A stretch of 33,053 nt of DNA. Origin: an uncultured Lachnospiraceae bacterium. GTDB lineage: Bacteria > Bacillota > Clostridia > Lachnospirales > Lachnospiraceae. Shown here piece after piece: positions 8,081-15,092 of the stretch (position 1 is the stretch's first letter; each line of letters starts with the position of its first letter). The position numbers and the translations under genes were made by a program. Below the pieces are notes generated by a model. That model did not search any database. It was not told the origin of the DNA and saw only the letters and a list, made by a program, of their open reading frames with translations. The DNA lies in the NCBI GenBank assembly GCA_905203555.1, contig CAJKWK010000027.1, positions 1 through 33,053 on the forward strand. The letters run 5' to 3'.

Positions 8081-8178
8081 GTAAATAATAAGGCACTACT
8101 GATAGTTGGTTAGTCCAAATTTGATAAAGTTACAAAAAAGTAACCGTATTCCTTTGGTTGAGGGGCGGTTACTTTTTT
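8081..8178 (+). ncRNA. Candidate type I antitoxin RNA (about 100 nt)
   Basis: Defined by a consensus promoter on one side and a perfect 13-bp terminator stem on the other. It has no ORF. It runs toward the 30-aa toxin gene on the other strand and overlaps the last 10 nt of its coding region and its whole terminator, so its 3' half is fully complementary to the 3' end of the toxin message. Near its 5' end it carries AGGCACTAC and GGTTAGTCC, both also found at the 5' end of the toxin message. GGTTAGTCC could also pair, with one bulged G, with GGACTGAACC in the toxin leader. The arrangement resembles convergent type I loci such as txpA/RatA and bsrG/SR4. Confidence 0.65.
8134..8178. terminator. 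Bidirectional terminator shared by toxin mRNA and antitoxin RNA
   Basis: AAAAAAGTAACCG (8134-8146) pairs perfectly with CGGTTACTTTTTT (8166-8178) around a 19-nt loop. The A-run and T-run make it work in both directions. The toxin stop codon (8169-8171) lies inside the stem. Confidence 0.88.
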
Positions 8179-8261
8179 GATTGATTTATATATGCTATCA
8201 GAATCGTTACAACGATACTCAGTATCATTAGTACGATGGATAGGAGTTCAAAATCGCTCAT
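8169..8261 (-). CDS. Holin-like type I toxin peptide (30 aa)
   Basis: A 30-codon ORF starting ATGAGCGATTTTGAA. The peptide has an MSDFELLS head, a hydrophobic stretch (about residues 6-25, rich in Ile, Val and Leu) and a QSKK tail. That is the layout of the putative holin-like toxins (Hol_Tox, TxpA-type), which insert in the cytoplasmic membrane and stop growth. AAAGGAGGG lies about 8 nt before the ATG. The leader of about 110 nt contains two strong hairpins: CAGAGGG/CCCTCTG (8312-8331) and the palindrome TCCTGCAAGCAGGA (8286-8299), the latter directly upstream of the ribosome site. Such structured leaders usually hold translation off in type I toxins. Too short for most gene callers. Confidence 0.75.
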   Translation of the reverse strand: MSDFELLSIVLMILSIVVTILIAYINQSKK

Positions 8262-8376
8262 AAGTCAAGCCCTCCTTTCCCAGATTTCCTGCAAGCAGGA
8301 TTTCTATGTAATCAGAGGGTTCAGTCCCTCTGTTGAAGGACTAACCGCCTACCATTCTCATGTAGTGCCTTGTCTT

Positions 8377-8405
8377 ATTCTATCAAAGTGAAAGTTTTGT
8401 GGCCA
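8377..8405 (-). promoter_or_regulatory. Promoter of the toxin mRNA
   Basis: On the minus strand, TGGCCA (8405-8400), a 17-bp spacer, then TAGAAT (8382-8377) preceded by TGA (extended -10). The predicted start at about 8370 coincides with the first base of the AGGCACTAC repeat. Confidence 0.6.
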
Positions 8406-8421
8406 GATGTTCTTTAGCGTA

Positions 8422-8754
8422 CTATTGTAGAATTTTAATTATTTGTAAAATTTGTTCTTTAAGTTTTATGTCACATGAACTCAATTCTTTTAGAATTTCA
8501 TTATCTAATACAGAGGTAGTAGAAACATACTCTTTCGATAAAACAAAATCAATGGTTACATCTAAAGCATTGCATACGAGCATTAAAGTTTGTAAAGAAA
8601 TTTTCACTCTGTTATTTTCTATATTACTAATATGACTGACATTGACATTTGCGATTGTTGCCACATACTCTTGGGTCAGTCCTTTTTCATTTCGGATTTC
8701 CCGTAATTTATTTCCAAGAGCCTTGAAATCAATACAATTAGTTTCATTGTTCAT
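8422..8754 (-). CDS. XRE-family helix-turn-helix regulator
   Basis: A 110-aa protein with an HTH_3 (Cro/cI) domain at residues 12-68: LREIRNEKGLTQEYVA, then VNVSHISNIENNRVKISLQTL. A short helical tail follows, which may dimerise. AAAGGTG precedes the ATG at 8754. It points toward the toxin locus and is divergent from the zinc-ribbon gene, whose promoter lies about 30 bp away, so it could regulate either. Members of this class are common on mobile elements, which fits the Rep and IS relics nearby. No peptidase or toxin domain is fused. Confidence 0.9.
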   Translation of the reverse strand: MNNETNCIDFKALGNKLREIRNEKGLTQEYVATIANVNVSHISNIENNRVKISLQTLMLVCNALDVTIDFVLSKEYVSTTSVLDNEILKELSSCDIKLKEQILQIIKILQ

Positions 8755-8778
8755 AATATCACACCTTTATTTTTCTAA

Positions 8779-8807
8779 TTGTAATATTTATATAGCTGTG
8801 GTATAAT
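8779..8807 (+). promoter_or_regulatory. Promoter of the zinc-ribbon/DUF4352 gene
   Basis: TTGTAA (8779-8784), 17-bp spacer, TATAAT (8802-8807) with an extended -10 TGG. It lies 25-53 bp from the start of the divergent XRE gene, a position suited to control by that regulator. Confidence 0.7.
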
Positions 8808-8859
8808 AACCTAAAACTATAAAATATATACTTACAAAACAATAAAGGGAGAGAGTAGA

Positions 8860-9498
8860 ATGAAAAATGATGGAACAAAGTTATGTAAACACTGTAAATC
8901 TGAAATACCAGCGGGTGCAAAGGTATGTCCTAATTGCCGCAAAAAACAGGGCATGAAAATTTGGCAGATAATTTTGATTGTAATTGTTGCGCTTGGTATC
9001 ATTGGAGCTATAGCAGGTGGAGGAAATGAACAACCGACATCAAAAGATAGTGGAAGTCAGAAAGAAGATTCAGCGACAAAGCAGGAAACAAAAAAGGAAG
9101 AAAAGACAGAATTTTCACAGAGCGAAACAGTTACTTTTAAAGGTGTTGATTTTACTGTGACAAATGTAGAAAAAACTACAGGAAGTGAATTTGACACAGC
9201 AAAAGATGGACATGAATATGTGATTGTTGCTATAAAAATAGAAAATAAATCAGATGAAAAAATTTCATATAATTCATTTGATTGGAAGATGGAAAATAGT
9301 AATGGACAAGAAGTTGATACAGCAATTACTATTGTAAATACTGATACAGCATTAAATAGTGGTGATTTAAATGCTGGCGGTGTGGTTGAAGGGACTTTAG
9401 CATTTGAACAACCACAGGGAGATACCGGATTAAAATTGAACTATTACTATAACGCATTATTTGATGAAAATGCATCATTTAAAATTAAATTAGACTAA
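8860..9498 (+). CDS. Zinc-ribbon membrane-anchored DUF4352 protein
   Basis: A 212-aa protein in three parts. The zinc ribbon has CxxC pairs at C9/C12 and C23/C26. One membrane segment lies at about residues 33-53. A Ser/Thr/Lys/Glu-rich linker (about 55-88) leads to a C-terminal immunoglobulin-like domain of the DUF4352 type (about 90-212; VTFKGVDFTVTNVEKT, then HEYVIVAIKIENKSDEKI). The ribbon is cytoplasmic and the domain outside the cell. Such proteins are frequent in Firmicutes and on their mobile elements; the role is unknown. AAAGGGAGAG precedes the ATG. Codon use is markedly more AT-rich than in the flanking housekeeping genes, consistent with acquisition by transfer. Confidence 0.85.
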   Translation: MKNDGTKLCKHCKSEIPAGAKVCPNCRKKQGMKIWQIILIVIVALGIIGAIAGGGNEQPTSKDSGSQKEDSATKQETKKEEKTEFSQSETVTFKGVDFTVTNVEKTTGSEFDTAKDGHEYVIVAIKIENKSDEKISYNSFDWKMENSNGQEVDTAITIVNTDTALNSGDLNAGGVVEGTLAFEQPQGDTGLKLNYYYNALFDENASFKIKLD

Positions 9499-9499
9499 T

Positions 9500-9700
9500 T
9501 TAAGATTGGTATTTTATGAAAAGGGATATGAACAGAATAAAAAATATGGAGTAGAATTAGACAAAAATTGGAATAGATATGAATTGAGATTTTAGCAGGA
9601 AATGGCAGTAAGTGTAGTACAGGAATTATTGAGATATAGAGATGTGGCAGGACTGGCAATGGAAATATTGAACAGCAAAATACGATTTTTAGAAAAGTGA
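9500..9700 (+). pseudogene. Relic of a Rep_trans-type replication initiation protein (C-terminal part)
   Basis: In the frame of 9515, the translation reads FYEKGYEQNKKYGVELDKNW, then NRYELRF, a TAG stop at 9593, and on in the same frame with AVSVVQELLRYRDVAGLAME and ILNSKIRFLEK to a TGA at 9698-9700. From memory this matches the region of Tn916 Orf20-like and plasmid Rep_trans initiators with a K-x-YEQ motif, an NRYE/NRFE motif and an ILN-x-x-IRF motif. No start codon or N-terminal half is present, and one in-frame stop interrupts it. I read it as the remains of an integrated conjugative element or plasmid. Confidence 0.6.
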
Positions 9701-9707
9701 CAGAGAG

Positions 9708-9842
9708 TGATATGTACCCTCTTTACTGGACAGTCCAGTAAGGAGGGTTATTTTTATGCGCTACTCACATGAGTACAAGTTAAACTGTATTGAATTATAC
9801 AGACAAGGCAAATGGCCAGAAACGCCGGGAGGAATTGATGAA
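9708..9842 (+). mobile_element. IS3-family element, left-end fragment with truncated orfA
   Basis: An ORF from ATG 9756 begins MRYSHEYKLNCIELYRQGKW and continues PETPGGID, the N-terminal helix-turn-helix of an IS3-family OrfA. After about residue 29 the similarity stops and the frame runs on into unrelated sequence to 9989. GGAGGG precedes the ATG. Upstream, TGATATGTACCC at 9708 resembles the start of an IS3-group left inverted repeat, and TTACTGGAC/GTCCAGTAA forms a hairpin. No OrfB or right end was found, so the copy is dead. Confidence 0.6.
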
Positions 9843-9926
9843 AGATATAGGCAAGGTGAAACTTACCATGCAACAATAGAAGAGAAGTCTGCAAAAGGTA
9901 TGGAAAATAGACAGATGTGGAAACAG
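9843..9926 (+). other. Unassigned junction sequence after the IS fragment
   Basis: A second frame reads EELMKDIGKVKLTMQQ, a stop, then KRSLQKVWKIDRC. This could be the tail of another decayed mobile gene fused to the IS fragment. I do not recognise it. Confidence 0.3.
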
Positions 9927-9968
9927 CGAAAACCCGTTAACCTTCCGGCTAACGGGTTTCGTTGTTTT
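9927..9968 (+). terminator. Terminator-like hairpin, unit A of the tandem structured repeat
   Basis: AAACCCGTTA (9930-9939) pairs perfectly with TAACGGGTTT (9950-9959) and is followed by CGTTGTTTTTATA. A matching hairpin starts unit B at 10193. Confidence 0.7.
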
Positions 9969-10112
9969 TATAGTTATCTAAAGGAATGAGAGTAAAGTGC
10001 GACATCCGGAGGTCTCCCCCTGGATGTCAATACTTTATGAGGGGGGAGATAGTTGTCTTATCAACTATCTGAGATTAGTATATCCAATAAATGTGTCTAA
10101 AATATGTTGTAA
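9927..10112 (+). repeat. Tandem structured non-coding unit, copy A
   Basis: Order: terminator-like hairpin; U-rich linker; conserved AAAGGAATGAGAGT (9980-9993); a variable hairpin with stems TAAAGT/ACTTTA (9993-9998 / 10032-10037) and GACATCC/GGATGTC (10001-10007 / 10022-10028); a 38-nt block identical to copy B (10034-10071) that contains the hairpin AGATAGTTG/CAACTATCT; then a moderately conserved AT-rich tail with ATTAGTATATCC. No convincing ORF was found. Strand of transcription is unproven; plus is preferred because the T-runs follow the hairpins on that strand. Confidence 0.7.
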
Positions 10113-10192
10113 CAATAAAAGAAAAGGAAAAAATATTATCAAAATCTAAAAAATAAACAAAAAAATAAACAATAAAATAGGTCTACAACAGG

Positions 10193-10236
10193 CAAGAACC
10201 CGCGGATCTTCTGGACCTGCGGGTTCTTGATTGTTT
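10193..10236 (+). terminator. Terminator-like hairpin, unit B of the tandem structured repeat
   Basis: CAAGAACCCGC (10193-10203) pairs perfectly with GCGGGTTCTTG (10219-10229), followed by ATTGTTTTATAA. It could end a transcript that starts in unit A. Confidence 0.65.
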
Positions 10237-10380
10237 TATAATTATACAAAGGAATGAGAGTTACGTGAAGCTCCGGGGCGCGTTCCCCGGAGTGTGTTCA
10301 CGTTTATGAGGGGGGAGATAGTTGTCTTATCAACTATCTGGTAATTAGTATATCCAGAAATTGTGTTCAAAGTATGTTGA
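10193..10380 (+). repeat. Tandem structured non-coding unit, copy B
   Basis: Same order as copy A, displaced by about 268 bp. Conserved AAAGGAATGAGAGT is at 10248-10261 and the identical 38-nt block at 10303-10340. The variable hairpin has stems ACGTGAA/TTCACGT (10263-10269 / 10297-10303) and CTCCGGGG/CCCCGGAG (10271-10278 / 10285-10292). Its primary sequence differs almost completely from that of copy A, yet a two-stem hairpin of nearly equal span is kept, indicating selection on structure. Confidence 0.7.
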
Positions 10381-10457
10381 ATTTATTAAGCTAGTGAAAA
10401 GATTCTTTGTTTTTTCTAAAATGTGTAAATGAATTTTTGAATTTTGAAATGCCCTGG

Positions 10458-11417
10458 TTATGGAATCCGGATGGTTGTTCCGGCATAAATGAGGTTTGGA
10501 TTGGAAATGCCGTTTATTTGCGCGAGCGCCTGAACGGTGGTACCGAATTTTTGGGCGATTCCGCTTAAAGTATCTCCCGGCTGAATCGTATAGTAGCGTT
10601 CAGAAGTGGTTTCCGGAATTTTTAAAGTATTTCCGGCATAAATAAGATTTGGATTGGAAATACCGTTTATCTGTGCCAATGCTTGAGTGGTAGTACCGAA
10701 TCTCTGTGCGATTTCACTTAAAGTATCTCCCGGTTGAATAATATAGGTTGTGTAATCTATATTCGGAGGAGGGGTGGGAGTACCGCCGTTTAAGTGGTTT
10801 AGTCCGGCATTGCGAATGACAGAGGGATAATCGATAAATCCAATGTCCAGATCAACATTTCCGGAAATTCCGGGGATACTTCCTTGATTTGTATATTGCC
10901 AGATTCCACAATTCGTACCATCGAAACTATTCGTATAATAAGCATACCAAAGTGCATAGCGCGAAGAGAAGTCAGCAGGAAAATAGGTATTTAGAAAGTT
11001 CTTATTTGTATAAAACATGGCATAGTAACCTTGTTCTTCGATATAGTTACAGAAGGCAGTGACGATATCAGTTGCGAGAGATGAAGTAATTGTAACGCCA
11101 TTTTGTGCAGCGTAATTAACGGAATCTTGTTCGATATCGTAACAAACAGGATAATCCAGTCGATAACCGGAAATGGCATTCAGACATCCGGTGGCTTCCT
11201 GAACAGCAATGTCTGGATTGAGTGCGTAGCAGAACCAGTAGGCGCCGATCGGAATTCCAAGACGATTACATTCAGAGGCATTTCTTTGAAATTGAGGGTC
11301 TATAGTATTAAATCCGTATCCGGCGCGGAGCATGGCAAAGTCATAGCCGGCCGCTTTTACTTGCGACCAATCTATAGTGCCTTGATATTTACTGACATCA
11401 AGTCCTTTGAAACTCAT
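10458..11417 (-). CDS. GH25 lysozyme-like hydrolase with two LysM domains
   Basis: A 319-aa protein. A GH25 muramidase domain spans about residues 1-205, with GLDVSKYQG giving D7 and YDIEQ giving D94 and E96 as expected active-site acids, and VDLDIGF near 188-194. A short PTPPP linker and two nearly identical LysM modules (about 225-268 and 275-318, each with QPGDTLS and NGISNPNLIYAG) complete it. It should cleave the glycan strands of peptidoglycan and bind them through LysM. There is no signal peptide, so export would need lysis, a holin or a non-classical route. The start is placed at ATG 11417, with AGAAG 7 nt upstream; upstream in-frame codons reach 11597 but overlap the divergent regulator. 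Confidence 0.9.
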   Translation of the reverse strand: MSFKGLDVSKYQGTIDWSQVKAAGYDFAMLRAGYGFNTIDPQFQRNASECNRLGIPIGAYWFCYALNPDIAVQEATGCLNAISGYRLDYPVCYDIEQDSVNYAAQNGVTITSSLATDIVTAFCNYIEEQGYYAMFYTNKNFLNTYFPADFSSRYALWYAYYTNSFDGTNCGIWQYTNQGSIPGISGNVDLDIGFIDYPSVIRNAGLNHLNGGTPTPPPNIDYTTYIIQPGDTLSEIAQRFGTTTQALAQINGISNPNLIYAGNTLKIPETTSERYYTIQPGDTLSGIAQKFGTTVQALAQINGISNPNLIYAGTTIRIP

Positions 11418-11565
11418 AAACATTCTTCTTTCATAAAATAAGTATCTATATAATATATGCATTTTAATAAGAAAAAGAAAGCGAATTAATAAATTCATAA
11501 GATTTTCCCCAAACCTCCTTAAATTTTCGTTGATATCATGTATACTGTAAGGGAGGTGATGAGAA

Positions 11566-12264
11566 ATGTACAATATATTAGTTTGTGATGATGACAAGGC
11601 AATTGTAGAGGCGATTGAAATATATCTTAGTCAGGAAGGCTATCATATCTTGAAGGCGTATGATGGGGAGCAGGCATTGAAGGTATTGGAGACGGAAGAA
11701 GTCCATCTATTGATTTTGGATGTGATGATGCCAAGGCTGGATGGAATCCGGGCGACACTGAAGATTCGGGAGAAACATAGTATTCCGATCATTATTTTGT
11801 CTGCAAAGTCAGAAGATGTGGATAAGATTCTGGGATTAAATGTAGGAGCCGATGATTATGTAACAAAGCCGTTTAATCCGCTGGAGTTGATAGCAAGGGT
11901 GAAGTCTCAGCTGCGCCGCTATACCCAGCTGGGAGGAACTGCAAAGGAGACATCGGATCAGATTTATGAAGTTGGCGGTCTGCGGATCAACGATGATCTG
12001 AAAGAAGTGACTGTAGACGGAGAAAGTGTAAAATTAACGCCAATTGAATATAACATCTTATTATTGTTAATGAAGAATCAAGGGAGAGTATTTTCTATTA
12101 ATCAGATTTATGAATCGATCTGGAATGAGGATGCGATTGGGGCGGATAACACTGTAGCGGTACATATCCGTCATATCCGGGAAAAGATAGAGATTAATCC
12201 GAAGGACCCTCGGTATCTGAAGGTTGTATGGGGAGTCGGATATAAGATTGAGAAAAATGGATAG
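11566..12264 (+). CDS. OmpR/PhoB-family response regulator
   Basis: A 232-aa protein with a receiver domain (about 1-118) and a C-terminal winged helix (about 130-230). Receiver residues: acidic pocket at residues 8-10 (CDDD), phosphoacceptor D52 in LILDVMMP, S79 in ILSAKSED, K101 in VTKPFNP. The winged helix shows the usual LTPIEYNILLLL start and DNTVAVHIRHIREKI recognition region. GGGAGGTGAT lies before the ATG. The stop is 10 nt from the kinase start, so the pair is an operon. It is divergent from the GH25-LysM gene with about 150 bp between, making that gene a plausible target. Confidence 0.93.
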   Translation: MYNILVCDDDKAIVEAIEIYLSQEGYHILKAYDGEQALKVLETEEVHLLILDVMMPRLDGIRATLKIREKHSIPIIILSAKSEDVDKILGLNVGADDYVTKPFNPLELIARVKSQLRRYTQLGGTAKETSDQIYEVGGLRINDDLKEVTVDGESVKLTPIEYNILLLLMKNQGRVFSINQIYESIWNEDAIGADNTVAVHIRHIREKIEINPKDPRYLKVVWGVGYKIEKNG

Positions 12265-12274
12265 GTGATTGAGT

Positions 12275-14869
12275 ATGAAGAAATGGTATCGAAGTACGCT
12301 GGTGAAGACAGTCTTTGCCGGAACAGCAGTGCTATCTGCGATTATTGTGAGTCTGAGCGCCATTTTGCTAGTGGGATATCAAGGGGAAGGGAATGTAAGT
12401 CCCGATCAGATCTTGCAGTTTCAGATAGAGAGCTATGAAGATTCTGCTGTCTTTGCAAGTCGTATGCAAGATGTGACTTATGACGTGTTGGATGAAATTA
12501 CTGCAAAGAAACGAATTGAAACGGAAGATGGGAAGTATGATCCCAATCGTCTCGTGGATATTATGCAATATAAAGAAAGTCAGGAAATTTCCGGAGAAAA
12601 TATTTCCGGGCTTGCGTATACGCTGGAGGAATTAAGTGACTGGGGCGGACAGTATATGGCTGGAAATAGTGAGACAGCCAATATCGTTGTCTGTGAAAAA
12701 ACAGATGGAACGTATTATTATTACTATGTAAAGGATTTTGAAGTATTATTAAGAAATAAAGAACTGCAGGTTGAGAAACCGAATGAGGAAGCGGAATCTC
12801 AAAGCGAAACAATATGGATTGGTCAGGTGATCAGCATGATGGACGGCGGTTATACACCGATGGACTACTATGGTGAGAATCTGTTGGTTCAAGATGCAGA
12901 AGGAAAGGTCATCTATCGTGATTTTTGGCCGTTTCAGACTGGAATTAAAGAATTGAAAGCGCCGCAGGGAGCTAAGAATATTCTGGAAGTAGTCAACAGC
13001 AGACCGGAATTGAATGGAAAATTGGATGAAGTTTTTGCTGCATTGGAATTTACATTGTACTCTGTGGCGACGGATTTGAATGTGTATCAGGAAAATGGAA
13101 GCCTCTGGGAAGAAGGAAATACCAACCTGCAGTATTTACTGGTAGATATGGACAACAAAAAGGTATATACGAATCAAAGTGCATATAGCGATTTTGCGAA
13201 GGTGGATACTAGTATAGAGGCGCTCAAGGCTCTTGGAAAATATGTGATCGTGAAACCGAAACTGGCAGATTTTGAGAGTAACCTGGATGTATCTGCATCA
13301 GAATGGAAGAATTTAATCGAAGGTTATAATATCGGCAGTGGAAATTATGTATTTGTGGCAGCGGTGGATACCGAATATCCAATTCAGGATCTGTTCTATA
13401 AAGGGGAAAAGGAATATGGAAAATATGCACCGTATCTGGCGTCAGCATTTATTTTTATAATCCTTGGAGCAGTAATTTTCATGATTTCACTTGTGTGGCT
13501 GACCATCTTTGCCGGACGCAATCCGGAAGACGAAGAGTTACATTTGAACGGATTTGATAGATGGAAAACGGCACTGGGGGCGGCAGCAGTAATCGTTCCA
13601 TGGCTGTTTATTTCTTGGATTTTAGCGATGAATTGGAATGGAATCGGATATCAGGCAATGTCGTATGGGGAATATCAATTCCATACAGGACACGTATACT
13701 ATATGTTCACTATGACGACTACAGATGTTATGATTATTGCATCGTATGTGGGAGTGACGGTTGTGTTGTTCCTAATCGGATATTTGAGTCTGGTGCGTCG
13801 GATCAAGGCGAAAACAATTTGGAAAAACAGTGTGAGTTTCTGGTTGTATCAGAGATTTAAGGAATTTTGGAGTCACCGGAGTGTGTGTCTGCGGGTACTT
13901 ATAGGAATCGGCTGCTTTATCGTTGTGCATTGGCTGGCATTCTTTTCCTATGGAAATGGATTCTTCATTCTTATGACATTGGCGGTGGACCTGTTTGTCC
14001 TTTATATCGGGATTCGTGGAGCAATTGAAAAAGATAAGATCAGAAAGGGGATTCAGGAAATTGCTTCCGGAAATGTAGATTATCAGATTTCGACTGAAAA
14101 AATGCATGGGGAGAGCCTGGAGATGGCTGAACTGGTGAATACGATAGGCGATGGCTTGAAGAAGGCAGTGGAAGCCGCAGTGAAAGGGGAACGGCTGAAG
14201 ACGGATTTGATTACCAATGTATCACATGATATTAAGACTCCGCTGACGTCGATTATTAATTATGTAGACTTGCTGAAACGAGAGAATTTACAGGATCCGA
14301 AGATACAGGGCTATCTGGGAATATTGGAGGCAAAAGCACAGCGATTAAAAACATTGACAGAAGATGTAGTAGAGGCATCGAAGGTCAGCAGTGGCAACAT
14401 TACATTGGAAATGATGGATGTGAATCTGGTAGAGATGGTAAACCAGACGATCGGAGAAATGTCGGAGAAAATGGAAGCAAAGAATCTGACGATTGTTGCA
14501 TCCCTTCCGGAAGTGCCGGCGATTGTCCATGTGGACGGCAGACGGATGTGGCGTGTGCTGGAAAATATTTTCAATAATGCGGCAAAATACGCGATGCCGG
14601 GAACCCGCGTATATGCGGATCTGCGCGTAAAGGATAGTGGAAATTCAGAGAAGAAACGGGTAGAATTTTCACTGAAAAATATATCGGAAAATCCGTTGAA
14701 TATCAATGCAGAGGAACTGACAGAACGGTTTATCCGCGGAGATGTGTCGAGAAGTACCGAGGGAAGTGGCTTAGGGCTCTCGATCGCAAGGGATTTGACA
14801 GAGATGCAAGGCGGAAAATTCCAATTATATGTGGACGGTGATTTGTTTAAGGTAATGATCGAGTTCTGA
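12275..14869 (+). CDS. Multi-pass sensor histidine kinase
   Basis: An 864-aa kinase. A first membrane segment (about 10-31) is followed by a large extracellular region (about 32-385), then about five more membrane segments (near 388-412, 434-455, 484-507, 537-556 and 560-580), a linker, the dimerisation domain with phosphoacceptor H651 in NVSHDIKTPLTS, and an ATPase domain with an N-box (IFNNAAKYA) and G-box (GSGLGLSIA). The start is ATG 12275, with AGGTGAT 5-11 nt upstream; a TTG at 12269 overlaps that site. The six-segment layout with an unusually large outer domain suggests sensing of an envelope or extracellular signal. It should phosphorylate the regulator encoded just upstream. Confidence 0.92.
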   Translation: MKKWYRSTLVKTVFAGTAVLSAIIVSLSAILLVGYQGEGNVSPDQILQFQIESYEDSAVFASRMQDVTYDVLDEITAKKRIETEDGKYDPNRLVDIMQYKESQEISGENISGLAYTLEELSDWGGQYMAGNSETANIVVCEKTDGTYYYYYVKDFEVLLRNKELQVEKPNEEAESQSETIWIGQVISMMDGGYTPMDYYGENLLVQDAEGKVIYRDFWPFQTGIKELKAPQGAKNILEVVNSRPELNGKLDEVFAALEFTLYSVATDLNVYQENGSLWEEGNTNLQYLLVDMDNKKVYTNQSAYSDFAKVDTSIEALKALGKYVIVKPKLADFESNLDVSASEWKNLIEGYNIGSGNYVFVAAVDTEYPIQDLFYKGEKEYGKYAPYLASAFIFIILGAVIFMISLVWLTIFAGRNPEDEELHLNGFDRWKTALGAAAVIVPWLFISWILAMNWNGIGYQAMSYGEYQFHTGHVYYMFTMTTTDVMIIASYVGVTVVLFLIGYLSLVRRIKAKTIWKNSVSFWLYQRFKEFWSHRSVCLRVLIGIGCFIVVHWLAFFSYGNGFFILMTLAVDLFVLYIGIRGAIEKDKIRKGIQEIASGNVDYQISTEKMHGESLEMAELVNTIGDGLKKAVEAAVKGERLKTDLITNVSHDIKTPLTSIINYVDLLKRENLQDPKIQGYLGILEAKAQRLKTLTEDVVEASKVSSGNITLEMMDVNLVEMVNQTIGEMSEKMEAKNLTIVASLPEVPAIVHVDGRRMWRVLENIFNNAAKYAMPGTRVYADLRVKDSGNSEKKRVEFSLKNISENPLNINAEELTERFIRGDVSRSTEGSGLGLSIARDLTEMQGGKFQLYVDGDLFKVMIEF

Positions 14870-14876
14870 AAATAGA

Positions 14877-14912
14877 GGGCGCCAAGCGTTTACAAAACGC
14901 TTGACGCCCTTT
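14877..14912 (+). terminator. Terminator of the two-component operon
   Basis: A 15-bp stem with one mismatch joins 14877-14891 (GGGCGCCAAGCGTTT) to 14895-14909 around an ACA loop, followed by TTT. It begins 7 nt after the kinase stop. Confidence 0.85.
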
Positions 14913-14930
14913 CAAATATAACTCTATAAT
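14901..14930 (+). promoter_or_regulatory. Possible promoter of the Uma2 gene
   Basis: TTGACG (14901-14906), 18-bp spacer, TATAAT (14925-14930). The -35 lies inside the right arm of the preceding terminator stem. It would give a leader of about 155 nt, in which I see no riboswitch pattern. Confidence 0.45.
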
Positions 14931-15092
14931 TCTGATATATTCAAAAATTCTTATAACATTTATGTAGGTGAATGTTGCTATCAGGAAAATCAAGTTTAAA
15001 GTCAAAGTCTATCACTAAAAGATCTCAAAATATAAAGAAAAGAATAGATATACAGCGGATACATAAAAAGGAAGACTGGAGGAATCACGTGT

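Larger units (their letters stand above)
8091..8370. repeat. Imperfect inverted repeats bounding the toxin-antitoxin locus
   Basis: On the plus strand 8091-8116 begins AGGCACTAC and ends GGTTAGTCC. Read on the minus strand, 8370-8338 begins and ends the same way, with 15 instead of 8 bases between. Each copy sits at the 5' end of one of the two convergent transcripts. The copies could be terminal repeats of a small element or a shared RNA motif. I see no target-site duplication. Confidence 0.7.

Noticed and set aside
9756..9989. 77-codon ORF as an intact gene
   Set aside because: Only the first 29 codons match IS3 OrfA; the rest crosses a junction and a terminator-like hairpin, so it is a chance fusion.
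10050..10101. Short ORF from TTG in the conserved block of unit A after GGGGGGAG
   Set aside because: The frame is not conserved in unit B, where it stops after eight codons, so the conservation is not coding.
9927..10380. Tandem units as a CRISPR array
   Set aside because: Only two copies, about 268 bp apart, with long hairpins and no regular short repeats or spacers, and no cas genes.
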